Below are positions 12,301-24,400 of a stretch of 64,000 nucleotides of DNA, piece after piece. Origin of the DNA: Enoplolaimus lenunculus (lineage: Eukaryota; Nematoda; Enoplea; Enoplida; Thoracostomopsidae). Location of the stretch: the NCBI GenBank assembly GCA_030248215.1, contig JASANG010000984.1:1-64000 (forward strand), given 5' to 3'. Position 1 is the first letter of the stretch, and every line of letters starts with the position of its first letter. The notes beneath the pieces were generated by a model. It was not told the DNA's origin. It searched no databases and saw only the letters and a list, made by a program, of their open reading frames with translations. Position numbers and translations under genes: made by a program.

Positions 12301-15300
12301 TAAGTCTGAAAAATTTCAACTGTTTTCATCGTTCACGAAACAAAGTCTTTAATTCTTTTAAGTCTGAAAAATTTCAACTGTTTTAATCGTTCACGAAACA
12401 AAGTCTTTAATTCTTTTAAGTCTGAAAAATTTCAACTGTTTTCATCGTTCATGAATCAAAGTCTTAAATTGAAAAAATTAAAAAGTAAAAATTTAAAACA
12501 AAAACATATATGCCCGGAGTCCGTCTTAAGACATAATTGCCGTAAATTTCATGCAATATTTCTTGACTTTAAGACAATTGTTTTTTGTGTATTAAAAATG
12601 CAATAAATTTACTATTGCAATAATCCATAACTAACCTGTTTCAAAGAACCACACGTAAAGTTGTCCATCTTCGCTTCCTGTCAGTAACAGACGTCCGCAT
12701 GGAGATATACAGCAACGCAGATGAATGTTGGCACAAGGTAAATCCATTATTCTGCGATGCAACGCAAGCCTAAAATAGCAAATAATTGTAATACAGAGCC
12801 TTAAACTTGCGTACACCAGGTAACTTTTTTTGAGTACGCATTGTACTCGAATTCTCACTTGTTATGTGGGTACTGGTCTGTTATACAGTTCAAGTTGAAA
12901 TTATTGGGCTAGTTCCTATAGAAATATGATATCTGGTTTGAAAAACGATCACATTTTGAATGCTGTATTTAAATATTTTAATTTCTAGAAAGCCCCTTGC
13001 CAGCTTAGGATGCTCAAGGAACTGAAAATATTATAGTACGACGCATTCAGTGATAAATGGTTCACAAACGCTGCTAAAACATTTGTGGGCGATGGCAAAT
13101 GTTTATCTTGAGTAGGCTGTGCTCAGATGTCACTGGCCAGCCGAATCCTATTACGAGTTTCAGTATAATCAGTGTGTAAACGGATAGTAAAAATAATGAA
13201 AATAGAAACGAATAGTAATCACAATAACAGAAACGGAAAACGGATATTGAAGTATAAAGTTTGTATGATATTTTGTTTGGCAACACAATTCAGACGTGCA
13301 AACATTCACCGGGGTTTGTAAAATTTTAAAGCAAAAACAGCAGAGCCACCGAAAAAGATCTTAGATTTAGTTCCATTATTTTTATTTTATTTCGAACAAT
13401 TGCAGCTGCGAGATTATATACGCAATTTATACTTAATTTTGAGCGTAATAATAACAGAATTTCCGGTATTGACTCGGTATAATTACACTGCAAAAAATGG
13501 TGAGTCAAAATGACTCTCTCCGAAATAAGCCCTACGGGACTACACAAACTGAGTCAAATTCGACTTCGACAGAGTCAAATTCGACTCACTTAGCCGCACG
13601 TTTGACTCTGACGGATTCGAATTTGACCCAGTTTATGTAGTTTCGTACAGCGTATTTCGGAGAGAGTCAATTTGACTCACCTGCGTACTGAAGGTGACGC
13701 AGGAAATCTATTCATATTTCTTACGTTCTTGAGTTTAAAATTCGAACTGAATTATCTTTGGTGAGCAGTATTAAGTGTTTTTGATCTGGATGTACCAATA
13801 TTGTATTAATACTGACGCCCTGAAAGTCAATATTCAATCAAATCAACTGATTTAAATTACTTAGCTACAACGGAATACGTTCTGAATTCTGCTCGAACTT
13901 TTATTTTTCAGTCGAGCTTCCAAAGGGTGAACCATCTATAACCAATTCCCAATTGACCTGACAACTTTAATTAAACAATGTCTATGGTATTATTTCCGCT
14001 TTTTGCCTTGAGCCAGTCTCAAATAAATGAATAATTTTATTTGTATAAATGGCAAAATTTGCCAATATTTGGCTTGTTTGAAAAGCTATCAAATAAACGT
14101 TTAATTTACCGGATGATTGCAGTACCGGATATATCAGTAACGAATGGTGGCGGAGTGTGGGTTACAAATAAATAACAGTCCGTAACAGAATAACCGGGGC
14201 GTATCCTCTGAAGAGGACAAATAAATATCATTCCCCCTTCTTATTCGGGTCACTACAGTAAATGTCAAGGCGCAGAAAAAATGAATTGCCATTTTTCGTT
14301 GTTGGAATGGTTAAACTATATGAACTCATTCTGTGTTGATTTAATTTTGGATGAGTTATTTAATTAACTCAGAATTCTGAGTTCTGAAAGACCTAACTTT
14401 AATTAATTTACCCGGTACTAAATCAGCTCATAGCAAATTAATCTGTGCTATATTACTTAGAAATAACTAATTCGTTCTCCGAGTTGATTATTCAATACGT
14501 TCGACTAAACCAACCTTAATGTCAGAATCTGAAAATTTGCGCAGCAATTGCCAATTGATTTCTGCAAAATTTAAAAAAATATTTATTTAGCAACACGATT
14601 GTTACACGCTGTTATGCGAATTAATACAGAATTTGGACCCATGTATAGAACAGGGCCAAATCGTTTTCCCGCGAGGCTGTAATAGAGTCAGTTTAAGCTT
14701 TAGGCTAACTTTTTGCGTAGGCTTAGGCTTAAGCATAGGCTTATGCTTAGGTTTAGATATAGACTCATTCGTATGCTTAGGGTTGGCTTAGGCTTAGGCT
14801 TATGAATATGCTTTATACTACTGTTCCAGCCTTTTTCTATATATTGGCCAGAATTTGTATAGAGCTTTCGAGTTGACATAAAGGAACATTGCATTCTGAT
14901 TAATTATTAATTCGTTCGTTATTCTTCTGCTCACCAACACTCGACCGATACCCATACAGGTGGGTTGGATAATAGATTGTGACCTGCTAAAGTATGTTTA
15001 CCTGCAAGACGACTAAGGTTTCATGGTGACCTTCCTTTGTTTTTTTAAGCTGCATGTTCCTTCTGTCAAAAAATTGCACGTCCAAATTGCAGTTGCGAGT
15101 TCTCGCTGCAAAAACTTGCGCACGATACAACGCGGCATAAATGTCACTTCAATGAATGAAGACACAATTAAGGCTGACAAATAAGAAGTGACAAGGTTGA
15201 ACGATATTAATCATTATCCTGTCACAGCCTTACTGTAGGTTTTTCCAATGCTTACAGATAGTCATGGCATTTAATCACAACCGACAAAATGTCCACAAGC

Positions 15301-15425
15301 TGACGGGGTGGCTTGGATCCCCATGGAGATCCCTACGAAAAATTTTCCGCAGCGTTTCGTGGGGTGGGGTTGAAAATTCTTACCCCCATAACATCCCTGT
15401 ATATACATATATATTTATATATATA

Positions 15426-15484
<59 letters not shown>

Positions 15485-18400
15485 GACATATTATATATCA
15501 TTTACCGGTATTTTCAACGGTACTCTTCCATATGGAAATTGTTCCTTCGCTGTCACCGGAATAAAATACTGACGGTACGGCTGTGTTGAAGTTTATTGTG
15601 GTTACGTATCCGGTAGCATGTGCGTGTAATGTTTGCAGCAACTACACAACAATTAGTTGAAATTATGCAAATTAGTGTTATCGTTTAGGCGTTATTATCA
15701 CGAAGCACCATGTTACTTTTAGGGCCGTCCCGGTTTGTGGTGGGTCTGTAAAAGAGTAGGCTTACATTCTAGACTACATTTTTTGCAACGCTTAGGCTTT
15801 TAGGCTTAGGCTTAGGCTTAGGAACACGCTTTTGCAACGCTTAGGCTTTAGGCTTAGGTTTAGGAATTCGCTTTTGCAACGCTTAGGCTTAGGCTTAGGC
15901 TTAGGCATTTGTAACGGTTAGGCTTAGGCTTAGGAATACGCTTAATCTACTGTTACGGCCCTAAAAGTAACATTGGCCATCACAGATGCGACGTAGCGGG
16001 TATCACTGGCCGGGTAGGGGGTGGTTGGGTATTAAATATAAAACTTTAATATTATTCTTACTAGTGGAAAAGGTTCAACTCTTGCCGCGATTTTATCGTG
16101 GTTATAGGAACAATTTTCGAATCGGTGGTTACGTTGTGTAAAAATTGAACGGAGTGGAATACTTGTATTACAGGCTGAAAAAAGTGTCTAAACAACCCGT
16201 TACAAAGATCCCAAAGGTGGTTTGACTACTGAGACCCCTCCTGGCTACGCCATGAGCCCTTGTAGATGAGCGATAATTGTAGTTTTCCGAAATGAAATGA
16301 TCGCTACCAATGGCGGATCCATGGGGGGCCACCCCATCCGTGGCCCCCCCAACAGCATCTCGACTAAAATTATACAGCAGTTTTGTGGCAATAGTTCGTG
16401 GTTTGTGTGTGGGTGAAAAAATTAGTTTATTACCTGTGAAATTTTGGTCCCCCCATTTTGAAATCCTGGATTCGCCACTGATCGCTACGCCCCTAAAATG
16501 TTACAGCACTACTATCTTATCTGACCCTGCATTTCAGCTGCTGGGTCCCATATGCATATTAGTCCGCCTGCACCAGTAATAACTCCAATACCTGCTTACT
16601 TTAGTCAGCACAGTTTTCATTGAACTCAAGAATTTTCAAACTGAATTATTAACCCCGGAATATTAGAAATTTCGGCCCATGTCAAGATCAGAGGCGGAAC
16701 GTTTTACTGTCGGATTAGAATAGAGTAAGCTTAAGCTTTAGACTAATTTTTTTGCTTGGCTTAGGTTTAGGCTTAGGAATATGCTAATTCTTACGCTTAG
16801 GCTTAAGCTTAGGCTTAGGCTTAGGAATATGCTTACAATGCTGTTCCGCGCCTGTTCTCTACATTGGCCGAAATTTCAAAAGCAATGTTTTACTTGGCCT
16901 TGAATTCCAGCCGTTCGCTCCCAAACTCGAATAAGTCCGTCAACAGCGCCAGTAATAACCACAGTTGCTATAGGTGGTTGAAATCGACACGCGTACACAA
17001 AGCACGGATGTGCGAATACATGCAAGCTCACAAGATCATGCGCGCTAAATATCCGTGCGGTACTGTCACCGGAAGCGGTGAGAACAAAGCACGAGTCTGC
17101 GGACCAGTCAATATCGTAAATGAGACCGATGTGGCCTAATAGTCTCCCTCGATGTATTCCGCTGGGTATCTGAAACGCAGGCATACAAGGTTAGGAATTA
17201 AACTAATAAATTACATAGCTAATAATTTTTAAAAACTGTTCATTTAGTTGACCTCTATGGCGTATTAAGTGAGCCAAATGCAACCTAATCACACCTCGAT
17301 GTTTTCTTGTAGGAAGCTTAAATGGCACGAGCTATTTAAATTTGAATATAATTAAACCATAGCTACGCTAATTTTTTGAAAATTTGATTTCACAATGCGG
17401 GATAGTTCACAAGACTTTAAATAGTTTCCCGCAGTATCACAACAACTGTATGTATCCTACTCAGTACGTGAACTATTTTAAGAGTATATATTGCTTTAAA
17501 TTATTACATAGCTACAAGTTTTTTTAAAATTTTTTCACATGCCGATTGATGACGTCAAGACATTAGCTTGTACCAGAGGCAGATCGAAAAAAATTTTGAC
17601 AGGGGGCCGCGCGTGCTGGCAAATGTTATGAAACGCAAAAATTGCAAGGTAGAGACGTTATCATTTTATCACCAAAAAATTTTCTCAGTGGAAAAATTGT
17701 ACGGTAGGGACCTTATCATTTCATCACCAAACATTTTCTAAGGGGAAAAATTGTAGGTTTTTATCACCAAAAAAATTTTGGAGGGTAAAAATTGCATTTT
17801 TTAACAAACAAATTTTTTGAGGCAGTAAAGTGTAACGTAGGGTCGTTACCATTTGCCATTTTACCACAGGAAAATTTTGACTGTGGCATGCACCCCCATA
17901 CCATTTTACCGCAAAAAATTTTGACGGGCATGCACCCCATATATAATACATATATAAAATATATATATAATATATTCAAGTGTGACCGGATATCCGGTTT
18001 CGGCTCCGGAAAATAACCGCCAACCGGCTCCGGCTCCAAAGCTTTTAGTATTCCATCTAAATCTGTAAACATCAACTTTTCAGCGTTTTACCTCGTAAAG
18101 GCGAATTGAATACTTCGGTGGAATTTCTTTGCAACAAGACGCAAGGAGTCTGAAAAAACCAAGATAAGTTTCAAAATGCTAAAATCATTCTGAGAAATAG
18201 CAGATAGGAGCAAGAAATTTCAAAGTACAACTCATTTAAAAATTGCACCTGCAAGTTGCAGTTACAAAAAAACTGAAATGAGTGAACAGTAATTTACAAT
18301 ATACACTTAGAATGGTTGGCACTCTGCAAAAAATGGTGAGTCAAATTGACTCTTTCCGAAATAGGCTTTTCCTGACTACACAAATTGAGTCAAACTTAAA

Positions 18401-21400
18401 GTCCGCCAGAGTCAAATTCGACTCACAAAGCGATTGAGTGAATCGAACTTGACTCTGGCGGAGTCGAAATTTGACTCAGTTTGTGCAGTCAGAAAAAGCC
18501 TATTTCGGACATAGTCAATTTGACTTACCATTTTTTGCAGCGCACCTATGTTAAAAAGATTATATATTGAATACCACTGAGGTCGTAATGAGAACCCGGA
18601 GTCCGTAGCCAGAGGGGGTTGTTTGTTTAGCGGCGTTGCAAAACGCCTCCATCCATACAAAAGAAAAGTTTCAACATTGCTTGAAGCGGTCAGAAATCTT
18701 TGTATGCCCCTACTGTTAATTTTTTAAACTCATAGACTCCCTAGCATGTTTGGCTTGCTAGGTGTCTGCATGAACCAACCTTGCTAACTGGTGACAGATG
18801 CTACGACCATTTCAAAATAGAAGCTATGTACCTTCCGTTTGGCGAAAACGCAACTCGAAATGCCCCACCGCGACCGCCGTTTAGTAGGAATGCTTGCTTA
18901 TTCGGCAGCTGGCACCATTGTCCCGGAATGCGGCTCCAAACTGGTGCCGGAGGCTCAGGGTCGACTGAAGAATGTTTCTTTTGTGGACTTGATCTAAAAC
19001 AGTCTTATTTCATAGCAAATTTGGCGATGATTGCCAAACGATAGTCAACTAAAACACAAACAGATATATATATATATATATCTGCAGTTCAGCATACTTA
19101 CGGCATTCTAGAATAGGGTTTCTCACTAAAAACCTAATCGGATTCTAAGTCTTTCTTTTATATACTTTATAAGCTAAAACATTACTTCGTCTCAGCTTTA
19201 TCTTTTTCGCTATCCGATGGGTAACCCGGTCCATCGTAGTTGATATTTCGTTCCTAAAAATAAATAAATAAATAAATATATATATATATATTTACTTAGG
19301 TAGTAGAATTTAACCCATGCTCACATAGAGCTGACTATGAGCAACTCACAACGCATTGTGAACAGTTTCAACGAGGACGCGTAGTATATAATCTTCACAA
19401 GGGGTGAGAGTCCTATCTGGCGTAAGCGTCAAGCTCCTGTAGCGGAGTGATGCTGGTTATTCCTCCCACTCCAGCCAGCAATTATAGCATATACTCAGGG
19501 CGTGTATTCTTAAGTGTGTTAGCACCTGTTATCAGTTGGTGATAGGTCTTGCAACTTTTGAACCAGTGAATACTGATGCTCTAAATTTAGCACATCTTTG
19601 GCATATAATATGCTCTACTCCTGTGCCAATTTTGAGCTCAACAACTGAAATAGTTAGTGAGTTTAAAAATCTAGTTCTAACTGATGATAGTTGCGATACA
19701 CATTTGAGAATAAAGTTCGTAGATCTCTGAAATAGAAAATATTCGTGTGAGAAAGGGTTGATTTCGCTATTTGCTTTACTAATTTTTATTTTGTAATATT
19801 TTGTTACATTAATATTACATTTTAAACACATTCCACGCTTTAATTTACACCTGTTGCAGCGCAAACATTGATCGAATTGAAGGCACTATTTGAGACGGCG
19901 GTTCGGATCCTTTGATGGTGACGTAAAGTGTTGACGGGTAAAGTATTCGTGTGCTTTCTTGCCACCATTTATAAACCTAAAAACCTCTCGTGTCTCAGGT
20001 TCATCATATGCAAATTTGTTGTAAACCAGGGTCCAACCGGGACATCTGCTTCATCCGACTTTGGCTCCGGTAGAATTTTTGAACAAAGTTTCGGCAATTT
20101 CCGTAGTAAAATTTTTGGTAAATAAAAAAATTGCTGAGATTTCGGTAAAAATAAGCGTAAAGCCAAAAGATTTAACAACACTTTTACAGATATTTGGCTA
20201 AAGTAGCAATTAAATGTCGTTTTAACTACCTAATTGTACCTTATTTAACACTTCACCTACGAATCCGGCAAATTTTTTTAACCTCTGGTTCAGGTATTTT
20301 TTTATCTCTGGTTGCGCCCTGTTGCAAACCTGCTGTAGCGACCTGAATAAGATTGGGGGAGACTGATATTTTTTGGTTTTTCTAGGGGTACCCCCAGTTA
20401 TTCTGTTGTTGCGGATGGTTATTTATTTTAACCCGTCCTCCGCCGTCCTTCGTAATACGAAGAGTGCATGATACCCTTTAACAATAGTATGCAACTGGTT
20501 ACATTCTATGTAGAAAAAATGTACCCAGCGCGCGTTGCATTTTTGGCTTACCCCCGTATTTGGGGGGGGGGTTAAAATCTCTATCGAATTTGAAATTCAT
20601 GTGCTATTGTATATACTAAAATGTGGTCGAATTATATTGTCGGTGTTGGCTGGCGGATACACGTGTAAAATGAACGTAAAATTGACCCCCCCCCCCAAAA
20701 TGAAGGGGGTGGCCAAAAACGCAACACGTGCCGGGTACATTCTTTAATACACAGAATGTACCCAGTTGCACACTCTTGTTACAGAGATCATCCACTCTTG
20801 GTAGTACTGACATATATTCGGTATTGCAACAATCCGCTGAATAAAACGTTAATTTTTCTTGTATCAAAAGCTTGATAGATAATACAAGGTTATACTTTGG
20901 AATGTATTTTCAAAATTTAAGTATGCTTTAAAGTTTCGAACTCAACTTTATTTTGTCCTGAAGTCATTGATGCACTACAATTAGTGATAATTGACATTTA
21001 TGGAATCTAATTAGGATTTAGGTACACCATCCGCTTACGGACTCTTAGGGATACGGACTCTTGTTGGGAGTGAAAATGGGACCCCCCTTTCATTACCCCC
21101 CTTATTCCGGTCACTACCGTATTGCAGTCAACGTTTTATGCACAGGTATTAAACTTGGTTGGCTATAAGCAGGTTTGCAAGGCACATTGAAATAGTTCCA
21201 AAAACGTTTATAAATACCCTATATTTTAACGTAATTTTCAACTGATCAGCTACAAACATTGAGAATCAAACTGCCTGGAGTCTTCAAGCTTCTATGGAGT
21301 ACTCATTAAACAACTCACTTCACTCTCTCGAGTCGAACTCGAGCTCCGAAACGTACGCGGTACCTTATAAAGTTGTAATCGTAGATGCTCGCCGACGTTT

Positions 21401-24400
21401 TTGCGATCATTTGCACCACATATCTGTAAAAACAACATCGACCAACGGCTGTCAAAATTTAAACCCATACATACGGACCTGAGCCTCAGTGAGGTTCACA
21501 GATTTGGAGCCCATATAAAAGATCATGGCGGTTTCTGCGGGACTGCTATAGAGTAAGCTTAAGATTTAGACAGTTTTTGAGGTTTAGGTTTAGGCTTAGG
21601 AATATGCTATTACTACAGTTACGACCTTGAATTCTATACATCGGCCCAGATTTGTATATTTCGTTTACTGCATGTAAATGGAGCGAGGAATACGAGAGTG
21701 CCGCTTCTATAAAAATATTTTCGCCATTTTTGTAAAAAGTTATATATAACGTTTACTTTTAAAAATGCCCAAGCTAATCGAAACCAGCCTTTTTGTAACC
21801 GCGGTATGTCATAGTTTGCACTTGCAGCAGACATACTCAAGAAATCGGCAATCTGAAAAACAAAGAAATCATAAACCCGCGTCACGGCGACGGACGGCTC
21901 TGCACGACAAGTAGAATATCGTTACCTTGTGATAAAATTGTAATTTTATGTCTTGAAATAAATGACTTAGCTAGTAAATATTAGCATAAATTTTTGCCTA
22001 AACCTAAAAACCCACCACTTTGACAGGGAAAACTTCAAAAGTGCGATTATAGGTTAATTTAATATCGTGACAACGATCATCAGTAACGAAGGGTGGCGGA
22101 GCGTGAGTTAAAATATTAACAGACCGTAACCGATTAACAGGGGGTACCCTCTAGAGAGGCCAAATAAATATCAGCCCCCCTCTTATTCGGGTCACTACAG
22201 TACCCATTCAAGCATATACAAGTAAACTTACCTCAAATATTATTAGAGCATTTGTTGCAGGATTTGTTATGTATTTAAAACTTTCGTTGAACAAAAGTGA
22301 TTCGTGCCATGACGCGACTGAGTTCCTAAAATTTGAAAAAAATTGGCTAATGTGTAGAAAAAGGCTGTAACAGTAGTATATGCATATTTCTAAGCCTAAA
22401 AGCGCATAAAACAGTTTATTTACTCAAAAACCTAAATTTAAGAAAAAATAGTCTAAGCTTACTCTATTGCAGTCACGAAGAGAAACGTTCCGCCCCTGAT
22501 GTTTTACGTGAGCCAAAATTTTCAAAGCGATGTTGCCTATAAGAAATGCGCTTACCACCAAACTTTTAACGTTAGCCGAGTTAAAAAATTACAACATATT
22601 TAATACCAAACGTGATGGGTGCTACATAAATTCGGAACAATGTAACATAAACAAAAATAAATACAGACATGTTGGGTACTTTTACGGCCATAACAGCAGC
22701 GTAAGCTTATTTCTAAGCCTAAACCTAAGGTTAAACCAAAAATTGGTTTAAACCCTAATCATTTCGTTTGCAGTTTTGCGTTTAGTAAAATTTAGTTTCC
22801 GGGTTGGGGGGGCAACAATCTTTACAAAGAGGGTCGAACCCCCGACCACTCGTTCAGTCGCCGTTGAGGCGTTACGGTTGAGTATACTTTATTGCGCTGT
22901 TTTTAGGTGTAACTTACTTGACATCTTGCATTTTGCACGGTTTTGTCATCAAGGGCAACAGTGATACTATGTTTTCTTTTTCGTTTACGTAACTTGCCGG
23001 AACTGTACTGAAAATGAAAAAAGCCGAAACCACTTGAACTACTGGCCTAGTACAGCGCTTAGGGATAATCCCTAACGGTTGTACTATATACTTTTCTATG
23101 CTGCGCGGTGCTGTCCGTCCACACACGGGAGCCCATGTATAGAACAGGGCCGGAACGTTTTCCGGCGGAACTGTAATAGAGTAAGCTTAAGTTTTAGACT
23201 AATTTTTTTGCTTAGGCTTAGGCTTATGTATATGCTCATTCTTACGCTTAGGCTTAGTCTTAGACTTTGGAATATGCTTATACTACTGTTCCGGTCGTGT
23301 TCTATACATTGGCCCGTTAACCACTTTACCTGATGTCCCTTTGATACATTTTCATGAATAACTTGCGTACACCATATCACAATTTTCACTCATTTGTTTT
23401 TTACTGCACACAATTGTTTTGAATACCACGTTTACCGAATAGATTTCAACAGATAACTTCCAGTATCCGCGTTGAAAATGTGAACTTTGACAACCGGATG
23501 TGACAAAAATGGATTTTTCTTCAGCCGATCCGTTTTTTCAACGATGATGTTGAGTAGTATTTTGTGTTTGGCTAAAATAAATAAACCAATCAGATCAAGT
23601 TTCAGGCCGTAAAAAATCGATTCGAGACTGTATTTATAGTCTTTAGAAATCTGAAGCTGAATCGAACCAATTTGTATAGATATGTTGAGTTGGTCCATTG
23701 GCCAATGTAAAGAGCAGCGGCGGAACAGTATTATAAAAATTTAGCCTAAGCCTAAGCCTAAGCCTAAGCGTAAGAATGAGCATAAGCCTAAGCCTGAGCC
23801 TAAACCTAAGCTTAAACGTAAGAACGAGCATAAGCCTAAGCTTGAGCCTAAGCGTAGAAATGAGCATATTCCTAAGGCTAAGCCTAATCCAAGCAAAGAA
23901 ATTAGTCTAAAGCTTTAGTAAACATACTCTATTGAAGTTCCACAGAAAAAAGTTCCGTCCCTGACATTTACATGGGTCGGTCCATTTATAGAACAGTTGC
24001 AGAAAACGAGCAATTCTTGCCTAGGTCTATGCTGAGAAGTAAATGTAATCTAAGGTCAGATTTGAGTTTAAATTGAAGTCTAAATAGAAGGCTTGCGATA
24101 CCATCTGCTTTGGTTGGCATCGTATCGAATCTGTACGCAGAGGATCCGCTCGTTTCAAATTATATTGGCAAAGTAACGGTTTCAACGGGCCCGTAGCCCA
24201 GAGGGAAGGGAGGCAGAAGAGGTGCTCAGCCGGTTTGGTAGAATTTTACCTCCCTCCTAGAAAATTTTAAACCTTGCTTGTAAGTCATCGAAAACCCTGG
24301 TATTCCTCGCTGGAAAATGTTTATCTGCCCAATCAAGATGATCTGACTATGGGAATGGGTTTCACCAAAGATTTTGCGTGTCTAATTTATTGAGTTGATA

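Noticed and set aside
15002-15105. A shorter version of this AHI1 exon starting after the acceptor at about 15069
   Set aside because: Its phase does not fit the upstream exon, whereas the acceptor at 15106 gives a continuous frame through both neighbours.
18781-19044. Plus-strand frame of 87 codons
   Set aside because: Antisense of the AHI1 exon 18993-18832, which has clear homology on the minus strand and in-phase splice sites.
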